From DATFRX01 sp035630615 (GTDB lineage Bacteria; Actinomycetota; Actinomycetes; Propionibacteriales; Nocardioidaceae), in contig DASQKI010000043.1 of NCBI GenBank assembly GCA_035630615.1, positions 47,189 to 111,188 of the forward strand: a stretch of DNA of 64,000 nt. The letters run 5' to 3'. The translations under genes were made by a program, and so were the position numbers. Under the pieces are notes generated by a model. It saw nothing but the letters and a program-made list of their open reading frames with translations. It made no database searches and was not told the origin of the DNA. Shown here piece after piece: positions 8,300 through 18,271 of the stretch (its first letter is position 1; the number at the start of each line of letters is the position of its first letter).

Positions 8300-9004
8300 C
8301 TACTTGTCGTCGGTGCTGACGAGATGACCGAAGGCAACCATCCGGTCGCTGGTGTGCACTAGCGCGCCGCAGGTCGTCAGGGTGATGATCGCCTGGCCCG
8401 GCTCGTCGTCGCCCTCATCGTAGCGGGTACCGGGCGGCACCGGCTCGAGCACCCACCCGTCGTAGGGCTGCACGACGAGATGACCGGCGTCGTTGTCGAG
8501 CGCGTAGGTGTAGATCGCGTCCGCCGTCTCGACCTCGACGGTGTCGCCGGGCTCCAGCCGCGGGAAATGCCGGAACGGCTCGCCGTGCGTCACCCGGTGC
8601 CCCGCCACGGCAAAGTTGCCGACCTCACCCGGCCCGGCCGTCTGCGGATAGTGGCCGACACCGCGCGCGAGATCGTCCTCGGTGATGCCGTCGATGACAG
8701 GCACGACAAAGTCGTCGCCGAACGCGGGCACCCGCAACAGGGCGACGGCACCGTCGGGCACCGGACTGGCCGGGTCACGCCACGCGTCGAGGAGATCGTC
8801 GACCGTCTCGTGCTGCTGATATTTCGCGAGGAGGTCGGTGCCCCACGTCTCCCAAACGCTGTAACCGACGAGCAGGATGCCCACCGCCATCAGCCACAGG
8901 CCGATCGACTGCAGGCCGGACGGCGACCGATCTCCGCCGGTCCCACCCGCGGCACTCCCGTCGTTCACCGCCCCATTGTGCACCAGCGGGGAGGATTCGC
9001 CCAC
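8300..9004 (-). CDS. Class E sortase
   Basis: 234 aa with a GTG start; later GTGs at codons 8 and 13 are possible and no start has a strong ribosome site. A Gly/Ser-rich cytoplasmic tail precedes one membrane helix (about 32-49). The sortase catalytic triad is visible: His136 in AGHRVTHGEPF, Cys212 in TLTTC and Arg221 in SDRM. The GHRVTHG form and single N-terminal anchor match class E, which in Streptomyces recognises LAxTG. The convergent neighbour ends in LADTG, so enzyme and substrate are likely a pair. Confidence 0.88.
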   Translation of the reverse strand: MGESSPLVHNGAVNDGSAAGGTGGDRSPSGLQSIGLWLMAVGILLVGYSVWETWGTDLLAKYQQHETVDDLLDAWRDPASPVPDGAVALLRVPAFGDDFVVPVIDGITEDDLARGVGHYPQTAGPGEVGNFAVAGHRVTHGEPFRHFPRLEPGDTVEVETADAIYTYALDNDAGHLVVQPYDGWVLEPVPPGTRYDEGDDEPGQAIITLTTCGALVHTSDRMVAFGHLVSTDDK

Positions 9005-9022
9005 GCGCTCACGTCGGTACGG

Positions 9023-9703
9023 TCAGCCCTCGGCCCGTAGCGTCGCCGCCCGCGCCCGTACGTCGTCGAAGTGCTCGCGCATCGCCTCGATCCCGGCCTC
9101 CGCGTCGCCGGCCCGCAGCGCCGTCACGATCGCCAGGTGCCGCGCGCCGCGACCGCCGTCGGCCGGGTCCGGGAGGGCGTCTCCGAGCCGGACGAATAGC
9201 TCCCAGAACAGCTCGATGAGGTTGTCGACCAACGCGTTGCCGAGACCCTTGTAGAGCTGGAGGTGAAACCGCCGGTCGACATCGACGATCGACCCGCCGG
9301 CATGTTCGAGAGCGGTCATCTCGCGAGCCAGCTCGGCACACGTCTCGAGGTCGTCACGAACGTCGAGCCGGGCGACCGCGGGCATCAGCCCGACCTCCAT
9401 CGCCTCCCGCGCGGTCAGCACTTCGGCGAGCGCGAGACCATGCGACGCGAGCCCGTACGGAAGCTGCTCGACGACGGGGCGAAACGAAAACTCCGAGACG
9501 TAGAGGCCGTTGCCGTGCCGGGCCTCGATGACCCCGAGCGTCTGAAGGCTCCGGGTCGCCTCACGCAGCGACATCCGGCTCACGCCGAGCTCGGAGGCGA
9601 GCGTCGCCTCGGGCGGCAGCCGATCCCCCGGCGTCAGTCCCTCGGCCCGGATGAAGTCACGCAACCGGACCTGGGCCTCGCGAAAGATCGGCTTGCGACT
9701 CAC
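9023..9703 (-). CDS. GntR-family transcriptional regulator, FadR subfamily
   Basis: 226 aa from GTG 9703, which has GGAGGT 6 nt upstream; a longer frame to 9733 is disfavoured. The N-terminal winged helix-turn-helix covers PPEATLASELGVSRMSLRE and a GNGLYV wing. A helical FCD effector domain follows from about residue 85, with metal-ligand type His in RRFHLQL and REHFDD. It is divergent from the GH42 gene (114-bp gap), which it probably regulates, but no convincing operator was spotted. Confidence 0.85.
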   Translation of the reverse strand: MSRKPIFREAQVRLRDFIRAEGLTPGDRLPPEATLASELGVSRMSLREATRSLQTLGVIEARHGNGLYVSEFSFRPVVEQLPYGLASHGLALAEVLTAREAMEVGLMPAVARLDVRDDLETCAELAREMTALEHAGGSIVDVDRRFHLQLYKGLGNALVDNLIELFWELFVRLGDALPDPADGGRGARHLAIVTALRAGDAEAGIEAMREHFDDVRARAATLRAEG

Positions 9704-9817
9704 CCGTACACCTCCCGAGCCGCATCGTCTCACGTCGGGCGTCGCGTCGACGTCCGCAACGGAGTGACACCATGCCGTCTGGAGTACCTCCGGGCGGAGC
9801 GATGTGAGGAGCCCACG

Positions 9818-11854
9818 GTGAGCGACGAGCGGATGGAGCGGCTACGCGAGCGGATCGGCCGGATCGGCTACGGGGGCGACTACAACCCGGAGCAGTGGCC
9901 GGAGGACGTGTGGACCGACGACGCCCGGCTCATGCGGGCGGCCGGGGTGTCGATGGTCAGCGTCGGCATCTTCGGTTGGGCCGTGGTCGAGCCGAAGCCG
10001 AGGGCCTTCGACTTCACGGTGTTCGACAAGGTGCTGGACGTGCTCGCCGACGCTGACGTGTCGGCGTGTCTCGCGACGATGACGGCCTCGCCACCGCCGT
10101 GGCTCGCCGCCCGCCACCCCGAGACGCTGCCGACGCGCGCCGACGGCACTCGGCTCTGGCCGGGCGGCCGGCAGCACTATTGCCCGTCGAGCCCGATCTA
10201 TCGCGACCACGCCGTCCGGCTCGTCGAGGAGGTCGCCAACCGTTACGGCGACCATCCGTCACTGGCGCTGTGGCATATCGGCAACGAGTACGGCTGTCAC
10301 GTGGCCGCGTGCTATTGCGACGTCTCCGCCGCGTCGTTTCGAGACTGGTTACGCGCTCGCTACGGCGACGTCGAGACGCTCAACGACGCATGGTCGACGG
10401 CGTTCTGGTCGCAGCATTATGCGTCGTTCGACGAGGTACAGCCGCCCCGAACGGCGCCGACGTTTCCGAACCCGGCACAGCAACTCGACTACGCCCGGTT
10501 CAGCTCCGACGAGCTGCTCGACTGCTTCCGGGCCGAAAAGGAGGTGCTCCGGCGACGCACTCCCGACGTGCCGGTGACGACGAATTTCGTGCCATTCTTC
10601 GAGCCGCCCGGCAAGTCGCTCGACCTGTTCGCGTGGGGGCCGCAGCTCGATGTCGTCAGCTACGACTCGTACCCGAACCCGCACGATCCGGAGGCTGCCG
10701 TGCGAGCGGCGCTCGGCTACGACACCATGCGTGGCCTGCGCGACGGCGAGCCGTGGCTGCTGTTGGAGCAGGCGCCGAGCGCGGTCAACTGGCGGCCGGT
10801 CAACGGCCCGAAGCCGCCGGGTGTCATGTCGCTGTGGAGCTGGCAGGCCGTCGCCCACGGCGCCGACGCCGTCATGTTCTTCCAGTGGCGGCAGTCGCGT
10901 GGCGGTGCCGAGAAGTTCCACTCGGCGATGGTTCCGCACGGCGGTGAGGACACCCGGGTGTTTCGCGAGGTACGGGAGCTCGGCCAGTCGCTCGCGGCGG
11001 CGCCGGCGCTCGTCGGATCGATTCCGCGCCGAGCCGACGTGGCGATCGTCCTCGACTGGTCGAACTGGTGGGCGTTCGAGCTCGACTCGCATCCGTGCTC
11101 GCCCGAGCGCCTGATCGACGTGCTGCACGCGCACTACGCCCCGCTCTACGACGCGGGCGTCGCGTGCGACATCGTGCCGCCGACGGCCGATCTCTCGGCG
11201 TACCGGCTCGTCGTCGTGCCCAACCTCTACCTCGTCGACCAGGCAGCTGCCGCCAACATCGCCGCGTACGTCGAGGGCGGCGGCACCCTGCTGATGTCGT
11301 GCTTCTCCGGCATCGTCGACGGGTCCGATCGGATCCATCTCGGCGGCTATCCAGCACCGTTTCGGCAGCTGCTGGGGTTGCGCGTCGAGGAGTTTTGGCC
11401 GCTGGCCGAAGGCGACTCGGTCCGTCTCGTCGGCGATCTGACCGGCGATGCCGCCACGTGGTCGGAGGACATCCGGCTCGAGGGCGCCGACGTCGTGGCG
11501 AGCTTCGCGACCGGTGAGCTCGCCGGCGGCCCCGCGGTGACCCAGCACGAGTTCGGTCGAGGCACGGCCTACTACGTCGGCACCCGGCCGGACCCGTCGA
11601 CGATGCGGCGCCTACTCGATCGGGCACGCCTGACGGCCGAGGTCGACCCGGTGCTGCCGGAGCTTCCGGAGCAGGTCTACGCACGCGTCCGCGAGACACC
11701 CGGCGGCGTCGCGTACACCATCCTGCTCAACCATGGGCCGACCGAGGTCTCCGTGCCGCTGCCGTCGCCGATGCGCGACGCCCTTATCGACGGCCCACCG
11801 TCCGACGCGGTCCGTCTCGCACCGCGCGGCGTCGCGGTGCTGGTCGCCGACTGA
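9818..11854 (+). CDS. Beta-galactosidase, glycoside hydrolase family 42
   Basis: 678 aa, the usual GH42 length. GTG 9818 has GAGGA about 8 nt upstream, and GGDYNPEQWPEDVW starts where the catalytic TIM barrel begins. The acid/base is Glu157 in HIGNEYGCH and the nucleophile Glu317 in PWLLLEQAPSAVNW. CACLAT-type and CYC cysteines (about 121, 165, 167) fit the zinc site of many family members. A trimerisation domain and small C-terminal beta domain follow. There is no signal peptide, so it is cytoplasmic. It hydrolyses beta-D-galactosides or related arabinosides. No transporter is adjacent. Confidence 0.92.
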   Translation: MSDERMERLRERIGRIGYGGDYNPEQWPEDVWTDDARLMRAAGVSMVSVGIFGWAVVEPKPRAFDFTVFDKVLDVLADADVSACLATMTASPPPWLAARHPETLPTRADGTRLWPGGRQHYCPSSPIYRDHAVRLVEEVANRYGDHPSLALWHIGNEYGCHVAACYCDVSAASFRDWLRARYGDVETLNDAWSTAFWSQHYASFDEVQPPRTAPTFPNPAQQLDYARFSSDELLDCFRAEKEVLRRRTPDVPVTTNFVPFFEPPGKSLDLFAWGPQLDVVSYDSYPNPHDPEAAVRAALGYDTMRGLRDGEPWLLLEQAPSAVNWRPVNGPKPPGVMSLWSWQAVAHGADAVMFFQWRQSRGGAEKFHSAMVPHGGEDTRVFREVRELGQSLAAAPALVGSIPRRADVAIVLDWSNWWAFELDSHPCSPERLIDVLHAHYAPLYDAGVACDIVPPTADLSAYRLVVVPNLYLVDQAAAANIAAYVEGGGTLLMSCFSGIVDGSDRIHLGGYPAPFRQLLGLRVEEFWPLAEGDSVRLVGDLTGDAATWSEDIRLEGADVVASFATGELAGGPAVTQHEFGRGTAYYVGTRPDPSTMRRLLDRARLTAEVDPVLPELPEQVYARVRETPGGVAYTILLNHGPTEVSVPLPSPMRDALIDGPPSDAVRLAPRGVAVLVAD

Positions 11855-11866
11855 CCGACGACACGT

Positions 11867-12874
11867 TCAGGCGGCACCGAGGAGGTCGGCGACCCGCTGC
11901 GCGACGTACGCCTGGTTCGGAAGCTGCTGCAGCAGACTCGGAACCAAGCTCGAGCTCGCGGCCCGCTCGTGCGGACTGGCCGGCCGAGTGCCGATTGCCC
12001 GCTCGACGTTGAACCGGATCCAGTCCAGGCTGCGCATCATCGCCGGACCGAGGTCGGCGGGCTCGACCTTGACTCGGCGTCCGGCGATGGCCTCGTACGA
12101 CGCGACGACGATGCGGGCGATGTGGACGCGCTTCCAGCTCGCCATCGACATCGCCGCCTCGGCCAACTCCTGGCGCGGCACTACCGGCGCCGCGACATCC
12201 CAGTCGCACAGCACCGGCCCGCGGGGCGAGCGGACGATGTTCTTCTGATCGAAGTCGGCATGGCTCATCGGATCCGGCCCTTCCGGCAGCTCGGCATCGC
12301 GGACCAGGTCGGCGATCACTCCGACCGCGGGCTCCGCCTCGACGAGCAGGCCTGCCCAGGGGGAGCGAGCGTCCACCGAGGCGCGGATCAGGTCCGGCCA
12401 CGTGTCGGCCGTCCCGGTATGAAGAGCTGGGAACACCGAACGCTCGGCCGGCTGGAACTGCAGCCCGTGCAGCACGGCGAGGACCCGGCCAGCCCATTGC
12501 GCGGTCGCCCGGTCGACCGGCTCCGATCCCAGGGCGGCGCCGTCGACCCAGCGGTGCAGGCGGACCGGAACCGGACGACCGTTCGACGCCTCGACCCACG
12601 CCAGGCAACTCCCGTCCGCCGGGTTCGGAATTGGCTGCGGCATCTCGACGCCGGCTTCGTACGCCCGCCGCTCGAACTGCCACGCGACGTCGAGCCACGC
12701 CTGCCAGCCGGCGTCGCCCCAGGGGTTGAGTATCTGCTTGACGGCATAGCGGCTGCGGGCCGTCGTCAGCCGGAAGACCCGGTTGGACCAGGCGCCGGAC
12801 ACCTCGGACATGTCGACCGCCGGCCCAGGAATCCTGAACGCGGCGAGCACGGCAGCCGGCTCGGGAGCGTCCAT
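11867..12874 (-). CDS. Aminoglycoside phosphotransferase-like small-molecule kinase
   Basis: 335 aa from ATG 12874 (GAGG upstream). It has the protein-kinase-like APH fold: YAVKQIL as the N-lobe lysine region, the Brenner motif SHADFDQKN as the catalytic loop, and CDWDVA as the metal-binding motif. The phosphorylated substrate is unknown. It is divergent from an MFS exporter with 73 bp between the starts. Drug-resistance or sugar/choline-type substrates are all possible. Confidence 0.75.
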   Translation of the reverse strand: MDAPEPAAVLAAFRIPGPAVDMSEVSGAWSNRVFRLTTARSRYAVKQILNPWGDAGWQAWLDVAWQFERRAYEAGVEMPQPIPNPADGSCLAWVEASNGRPVPVRLHRWVDGAALGSEPVDRATAQWAGRVLAVLHGLQFQPAERSVFPALHTGTADTWPDLIRASVDARSPWAGLLVEAEPAVGVIADLVRDAELPEGPDPMSHADFDQKNIVRSPRGPVLCDWDVAAPVVPRQELAEAAMSMASWKRVHIARIVVASYEAIAGRRVKVEPADLGPAMMRSLDWIRFNVERAIGTRPASPHERAASSSLVPSLLQQLPNQAYVAQRVADLLGAA

Positions 12875-12947
12875 GGTCGCCTCGACAACGTCGGCAATCG
12901 GTGGGGTTCCAACCCCCAGAATGCAGGACGTTTGCGAGGATCGGGGG

Positions 12948-14174
12948 GTGACGCGACCGAATTGGCCACGGCTGGACCGGTCGCGGTTCGCGTTGGTCGC
13001 CGGTCTCGCCATCGACAACTACGGCTCCGGGCTGTTTCTGCCGCTTGCCCTGGTGTACGCCACGCGCGTCGTCGACCTGGCCGTCGACACGGCCGGCACC
13101 GTGGTCGCGGCGGCCTCGGTGCTGGGTTTCGCGGTGCCGCCGATCGCCGGGCGCCTGACCCACCGCCTCGGACCGCGCGCCGTGGTCGTGACGTCGCAAC
13201 TGCTGCAGGCCAGCGGTGCGCTCGCGTACCTCCTCGCCGGCGACGCCGTCGGGGTCTTCGTCGCGGCCGCGCTGCTGGCGGCGGGCACGCAGCTCTTCTA
13301 CTGCTCGGTCTTCGTCCTCGTCGCCGACGTGAGCACCGACACCGCGAAGGAGCGCCCGTTCGCGCTGATCCAGATGGTCCGCGCCGGCTCCTTCGGACTC
13401 GGCACGCTGACCGGGGCGCTGCTGCTCAGCTGGGGCTCCGACACGGCGCTGCGATGGCTGGTCGGACTCGACGCCGCGACCTTCGTCGTCGCCGCCGTGC
13501 TCCTTGCGACGCTCGTCACGACCGAGCCGGTCGACCACGAGACCGCCCACCGCGTCGGGCCTTTGACGGTGCTTCGAGACCGGCCGTACCTCGCGCTGAT
13601 GGCGGCCGTCTGCCTGGTCGACCTGGCCGACTTCGCCCTGGTGGGCATGCCGATCTTCGTCATCGAGGTCGTCGACGGTCCGGCCTGGCTGCCCGGCGCC
13701 TTGCTGGCCACCGGCACGGCAATGGTGAGCCTCGGCGGTGTCCGCGTGGTCGACGCACTTCGCGGCGTTCGGCGGACTCGTTCGATGCAGTCCGCCGCTG
13801 CCACCTACGCCGTGTGGGGAATCCTCATGATGGCGATGCTCTGGATCCCGGCCGGCTGGCTGATCCCGTACGCGTTCGCCATCGGCGTGTTGCGGGTCGC
13901 GGCCGGCTTGGCGTTCTTTCCGATCGCGGGCGCCTTGTCGGAGGCGCTGCCGCCGACGCAGAGACGGGCGGGGTACATGTCGACCTACCAGTACGCGTTC
14001 ACGACCGCGCAGGCGGTGGCGCCCGCGGTCGTGGCGCTGTTCGCCGTCGCGTCCTGGCTGCCGTGGGCGGTGGTGGCGGCGTGCTCGCTCGCGGCGACCG
14101 CGGTCATCGGCTGGCTCGGCCGCACCATCCCGGCGACGTCCAACCGAGCCGCGGCCCCCGTCACCGTCGCCTAG
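12948..14174 (+). CDS. MFS transporter (12-TM class)
   Basis: 408 aa from GTG 12948 with GAGGATCGGGG upstream; ATG 12921 is an alternative. About 12 hydrophobic helices are visible, with the MFS loop motif GRLTHRLGPRAV between TM2 and TM3 and a central cytoplasmic loop near VTTEPVDHETAHR. Probable drug or metabolite efflux, substrate unknown. Divergent from the APH-like kinase, an arrangement seen in resistance pairs; that is only a suggestion. Confidence 0.8.
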   Translation: MTRPNWPRLDRSRFALVAGLAIDNYGSGLFLPLALVYATRVVDLAVDTAGTVVAAASVLGFAVPPIAGRLTHRLGPRAVVVTSQLLQASGALAYLLAGDAVGVFVAAALLAAGTQLFYCSVFVLVADVSTDTAKERPFALIQMVRAGSFGLGTLTGALLLSWGSDTALRWLVGLDAATFVVAAVLLATLVTTEPVDHETAHRVGPLTVLRDRPYLALMAAVCLVDLADFALVGMPIFVIEVVDGPAWLPGALLATGTAMVSLGGVRVVDALRGVRRTRSMQSAAATYAVWGILMMAMLWIPAGWLIPYAFAIGVLRVAAGLAFFPIAGALSEALPPTQRRAGYMSTYQYAFTTAQAVAPAVVALFAVASWLPWAVVAACSLAATAVIGWLGRTIPATSNRAAAPVTVA

Positions 14175-14274
14175 CGCCCCGACGTGCCGGTCACGCTAGG
14201 GCATTAAGACCCAACGAAGCGTGAGCGGATGCACACGCTCGGCGCGACGGGCAACCTCACCGCGGCTCCGCCTG

Positions 14275-14299
14275 GTCTCACGAGAACCGGGGGTGAGAC
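14275..14299. repeat. Small inverted repeat upstream of acyltransferase
   Basis: GTCTCAC (14275-14281) and GTGAGAC (14293-14299) are perfect 7-bp arms with an 11-nt loop, between the MFS stop and the acyltransferase start at 14318. It could end the MFS message or act in the leader of the next gene. There is no T-tract. Confidence 0.3.
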
Positions 14300-14317
14300 G
14301 TTTGAGATGGGGGAGCC

Positions 14318-16317
14318 ATGCCGCTGACGCGCCACCGAGCCGCCGGACCACTGCCGGCGATGACGAGCCGCGCCGACATTCAGGGTCTTCGGGCGCTCGC
14401 GGTGCTCTTCGTCGTACTCGGCCATGCCGGGTTGTTGGGCGTGACCGGCGGGTATGTCGGAGTCGACGTGTTCTTCGTCTTGTCCGGCTTCCTCATCACG
14501 TCGATCCTCTTGCACGAAGCGACCCGACGGGGGTCGCTGTCGCTGGTTGGCTTCTACGCCAAGCGGGCCCGGCGAATCCTGCCGGCCGCGACGCTGGCCC
14601 TGATCGGTACGGCGATCGCCGCCACCGTCATCGTGCCGTATGTCCGGGCCGAAGCGATCCTGAAGGACGTCGCGTGGTCCGCACTGTTCGCCGCGAACAT
14701 TCACTTCGGCGACGCCCGGACGGACTATTTCGCGGCCAATCAGCCGCCGTCGCCGGTCCAGCACTATTGGTCCCTCGCGGTCGAGGAGCAGTTCTACCTC
14801 GTCTGGCCGGCGCTCATCGTCGGCGCGTTGATTGTCGGAGCCCGCCGGTCTCCGTCCACGGTTCGTCGCCGCGTTCCGGCCCTAGCCATCGCGGTCGCCG
14901 TCCTCTCCGTGCTCTCGTTGGTGTGGTCGATCGCGCAGACGCAGACCCACCCGGCCGCCGCGTACTTCTCGACCCCGGCTCGCTGCTGGGAGCTCGGCGC
15001 CGGCGCCCTGCTGGCCTTCTTCGGCCAGTCGCTTCCGCGGCTGTCCAAGCGCCTGCGGAGCCTCGTCGCGGCGGTCGGATTGGGCATGGTGCTCACGGCC
15101 GGGTTCACCTTCACGGAGGCGACCCCGGTCCCCGGCTATCACATGCTGCTACCCGTCCTCGGCACCGTGGCTCTGATCGCAGCCGGGAGCGGCAGCACGG
15201 AAGCGACGAGACCCGCTGTCGTGCGACTGCTCGGCAAGCAGCCACTGCGATGGATCGGTGATGTCTCGTACGGCTTCTACCTCTGGCATTGGCCGTTCCT
15301 GATCCTCGGGCAGGCGTACGTAGGGCACAGTCTCGACCTGACCACCAGGGTCGCGCTGATCGGCGGGGCCCTCATGCTGGCGTGGATCAGCTACGAGCTG
15401 CTCGAGAACCCGATCAGGCGGGCACAGACGTTGTCGCTGCGACCCAAGCTCGCGCTGTTGATGTGCCGGTCGCGGTCGGGAGCCTGGTGGTGGTCAACGT
15501 CTGCTCGCACACCTACATCGGCTACCAGCGAGATCTGGTCGCCGCCGCGGCCGCCGAGGTCGACCTGTCCGTACTGTCGCTCTCGCAGCGAGTGCCGCGC
15601 ACCGGCGATCCGGTCCACGACGCACTCGCGGACTCCGTGGATCGGGCGACGCTCGACATTCCGCAAACGCCGGTCGACAACCTCGCGGAGACGATCGGAC
15701 CATGGCTGGATGACACGAGCTGCGGGGCGTCGGAGACTGAGCTGTCGCATGACATCTGCCCGATCGGCGACGTCGGCAGCGAGCGACGGATAGTCGTGCT
15801 CGGCGACTCCCACGTGCTCATGTGGCTGCCGGCCCTCGATCAGGTCCGTCAGGCTGAGCCCGACGTGATCCTGGTCGGGAGCGCATCAGTGATCAAGAGC
15901 GCCGAGGAGACGACCGGCGACCTGCTGCCGCCCGGCGAGGCGCGAGGCACCTGGCGGGCCGGCGCGCGCTCGCTGGCGACGGAGCTGGTCGAGATCGCGC
16001 CGAAAGTCCGCTTCCTCCAAGACGCCAACCGGCTGCCCTGGAACCCGGCCGACTGCTTGTCCGATCTCGACAACTCTGCCGCCGACTGCACCGTCGAGCC
16101 GTCCGCACGGGTGACCGAGAGCAACCGACTCGTACGCCGCGGGATCGCCGATACCGGGGTGCGACAAGTTCGCCTTCACGGCCTGTTCTGCGTCCACGGC
16201 CGCTGTCCGACCGTCGTGGACGGCATGGCGGTGTACGGCGACGACGACCACCTGGCTCCCGACTACGTCCGGTATATCGCAGACGACCTGGAAGAGCGTC
16301 TCGCGCTGCCCGCCTGA
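14318..16317 (+). pseudogene. OafA-type acyltransferase with SGNH domain, interrupted by one frameshift
   Basis: The first part (14318 to about 15463) encodes an acyltransferase-3 membrane domain: DIQGLRALAVLFVVLGHAG, GVDVFFVLSGFL, HYWSLAVEEQFYL and YGFYLWHWPFL, with about ten helices. From about 15463 homology continues in another frame with a last helix (VPVAVGSLVVVN) and an SGNH hydrolase domain (VLGDSHVLMW, DDDHLAPDYVRYI) ending at 16317. The switch at ATGTG (15461-15465) equals a missing base. The two halves are otherwise intact, so this is a recent mutation, a sequencing error or a split gene with GTG 15463 as second start. Intact homologues O-acylate surface glycans. ATG 14318 follows GGGGGAG closely. 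Confidence 0.8.
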
Positions 16318-16419
16318 CTAGGTCACCCGACGCGGGGGATGCGAAGGCTCCCTCCAACTCTCCAGCATGGAAGCGCGGCCCTGAGGCTACCGCCGAGCCG
16401 ACGGACGCTGGGAGTGCAC

Positions 16420-17217
16420 ATGTCCGACGACGACGACAACCAGCCCAGCGGAGCGGCGACGCTGACCCGCGACCAGTTGATCCACATGATGACCGACATG
16501 GCCGAAGTGCGCAGCGTCGAGCTGAAGATGACCGTGCCGGCCGACCAGCGCATGGCCATGTCCGCGCTCGACCTCGACCCACTGCGCGGCAAGCTCCGGC
16601 AGGTCTATTTCTTCGACACTCCCGATCTCGACCTGTTCAAGAGCGGCTGGGTGCTGCGAGCCAGACGGACGCAGGGAGCCGACGCCGACACCGCGGTGAA
16701 GCTTCGGCCGGCGATACCCAACGAGCTGCCAGCCGACGTGCGATCGTCGAGAAACCTCAAGATCGAGATGGACGTCACCCGCGGGTCGTACGTCGTGTCG
16801 GCGTCGCTCAAGGGCACCCGCCCGAGCGACGCCGTTCAGGAGGCGCTGCGAGGCGAGCGACCGTTGAAGCGGCTCTTCACCAAGGAGCAGCGTTCGTTCT
16901 TCGCGACCCGCGGGTCCACCGAACCGGGCTGGGACGACCTGGTGCCGTTGGGCCCGATCCTCGTCGTGTTCTTGAAGTTCACGCCTCGCGGACTGAAGCG
17001 CCGGCTCACGATCGAGCAATGGCACTATCCCGGTGAGGTGCCGCTCGTCGAGATCTCGACCAAGGCAACGCCGCACAACGCCTTCGAGGTCTTCAACGAG
17101 TCGACGGGCTTCTTGCGGATCCACGGACTGTCGGCGTCCGGTGCCCAGGAGCCGAAGACGCGCCGGGCCCTCGAGTTTTACGCCAAGCCGATCGTGGACG
17201 CCCGAGCCGAAGCCTGA
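16420..17217 (+). CDS. CYTH-domain-like protein
   Basis: 265 aa from ATG 16420 (GGGAG upstream). It has an acidic N-terminus, then VELKMTV, VYFFDTPDLDLFKSGWVLRAR, AVKLRP, NLKIEMDV and VPLVEISTKA. These are the alternating charged strands of a CYTH/triphosphate tunnel fold. The classic ExExK is degenerate (only ELK is kept). Such proteins bind or hydrolyse triphosphates or polyphosphate. Its stop is 13 bp from a convergent regulator. Function beyond the fold is uncertain. Confidence 0.6.
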   Translation: MSDDDDNQPSGAATLTRDQLIHMMTDMAEVRSVELKMTVPADQRMAMSALDLDPLRGKLRQVYFFDTPDLDLFKSGWVLRARRTQGADADTAVKLRPAIPNELPADVRSSRNLKIEMDVTRGSYVVSASLKGTRPSDAVQEALRGERPLKRLFTKEQRSFFATRGSTEPGWDDLVPLGPILVVFLKFTPRGLKRRLTIEQWHYPGEVPLVEISTKATPHNAFEVFNESTGFLRIHGLSASGAQEPKTRRALEFYAKPIVDARAEA

Positions 17218-17230
17218 GTGCCGGCGGCCG

Positions 17231-18223
17231 TCATCCGGTGGCGAGCCAGCCGCGCCGGGTCGCCTCGTGGCCGAGCTGGAACCGGGTCGTCGTCCGGGTA
17301 CGGTCCATCAGCCGGTGGACGCGGCGCTGCACCGTACGCAACGAGACGCCCAGCTGGCTGCCGATCGCGTGGTCGGTGAGTCCGGCGAGCAGGAGTGCCA
17401 GCACCCGAGCGTCGGTGTCGTCGATGCGATCGGCGGCATCGTCGTCGATGTGGGGCTTGGAGCCCGACATCACCAAGGGACTCGCCTGCACCCATACCAG
17501 GTCGAAAAGCGCCAGCATCGCGTCGAGCAGCCCACTCGGATGCACCAGAAGCGCGCCGGCGCCCCGATCGTCGGTGGCTTCCTGAAGCGGCAGCAGACCG
17601 AGATGGCGGTCGGCGACCATCATGCGCAGCGGCACCTCGCCGATCACCCGAAGCTGCTCACCGGCCGCGACCGACTCCTGAACCAGGTCGGCGAAGCCCG
17701 GGCGGTCGAAGGCGGACCGCTCCAAAACGACCTCGTAGGTGACGCCGCGACTCAGGGCCACGTCTTCCTGGTCGTTGTCCTCGGGCGACACGACAGCGAT
17801 CTGCGACTTGACCAAGGCCTGCACCTGACGACGCGCGCCGCGCTGCAGCTGGCCGAAGCGCTGCGCGACCGCCTGCGGCCCTTGCACCACGTCGACGACG
17901 TCGTTGACGGTTCGCTCGGCCGCCGACCCCCGATATTGCTCGGTCAGCTCGGCGAGCTCGACCTGCGCGCGGCGTACGTCCTCCTGCCGCTGCACGATCA
18001 GCGACCCGAGCGCGACCGCCGGCGGCGACGCGACGAAGTGCTCGGGCGCCGCCATCGACCGGGCGACCAGGCCCTTGTCTTCCAGCCTCTCGAGTGCCGC
18101 CATGAGCGCGGACGTCTCGGCGGCGAGCGTCGACACGAGCATGCCGACCGACTCCGACGGCACTGACACCAGCCGCCGATAGACGCGTTCCTCCAGGTCA
18201 TCGAGTCCGAGCACGTCGAGCAT
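17231..18223 (-). CDS. TrmB/LuxR-type helix-turn-helix regulator
   Basis: 330 aa from ATG 18223 with AGGAGAC just upstream. The N-terminal half looks like a TrmB winged helix (VSTLAAETSALMAALERLEDKG). The C-terminus is a LuxR-type HTH: ARVLALLLAGLTDHAIGSQ then LGVSLRTVQRRVHRLM. The middle (about 130-240) lacks a recognised ligand domain. It is divergent from the secreted subtilase with 132 bp between, a pairing common in actinobacteria, and probably controls it. Confidence 0.8.
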   Translation of the reverse strand: MLDVLGLDDLEERVYRRLVSVPSESVGMLVSTLAAETSALMAALERLEDKGLVARSMAAPEHFVASPPAVALGSLIVQRQEDVRRAQVELAELTEQYRGSAAERTVNDVVDVVQGPQAVAQRFGQLQRGARRQVQALVKSQIAVVSPEDNDQEDVALSRGVTYEVVLERSAFDRPGFADLVQESVAAGEQLRVIGEVPLRMMVADRHLGLLPLQEATDDRGAGALLVHPSGLLDAMLALFDLVWVQASPLVMSGSKPHIDDDAADRIDDTDARVLALLLAGLTDHAIGSQLGVSLRTVQRRVHRLMDRTRTTTRFQLGHEATRRGWLATG

Positions 18224-18271
18224 CTTGTCTCCTCTGCGCCACCGGGACGGAGTGAACGCGGTGGCCAAAAC

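Noticed and set aside
9263..9817. An in-frame 185-codon extension upstream of the GH42 gene
   Set aside because: It lies antisense to the GntR gene; GTG 9818 has a ribosome site and fits the family start.
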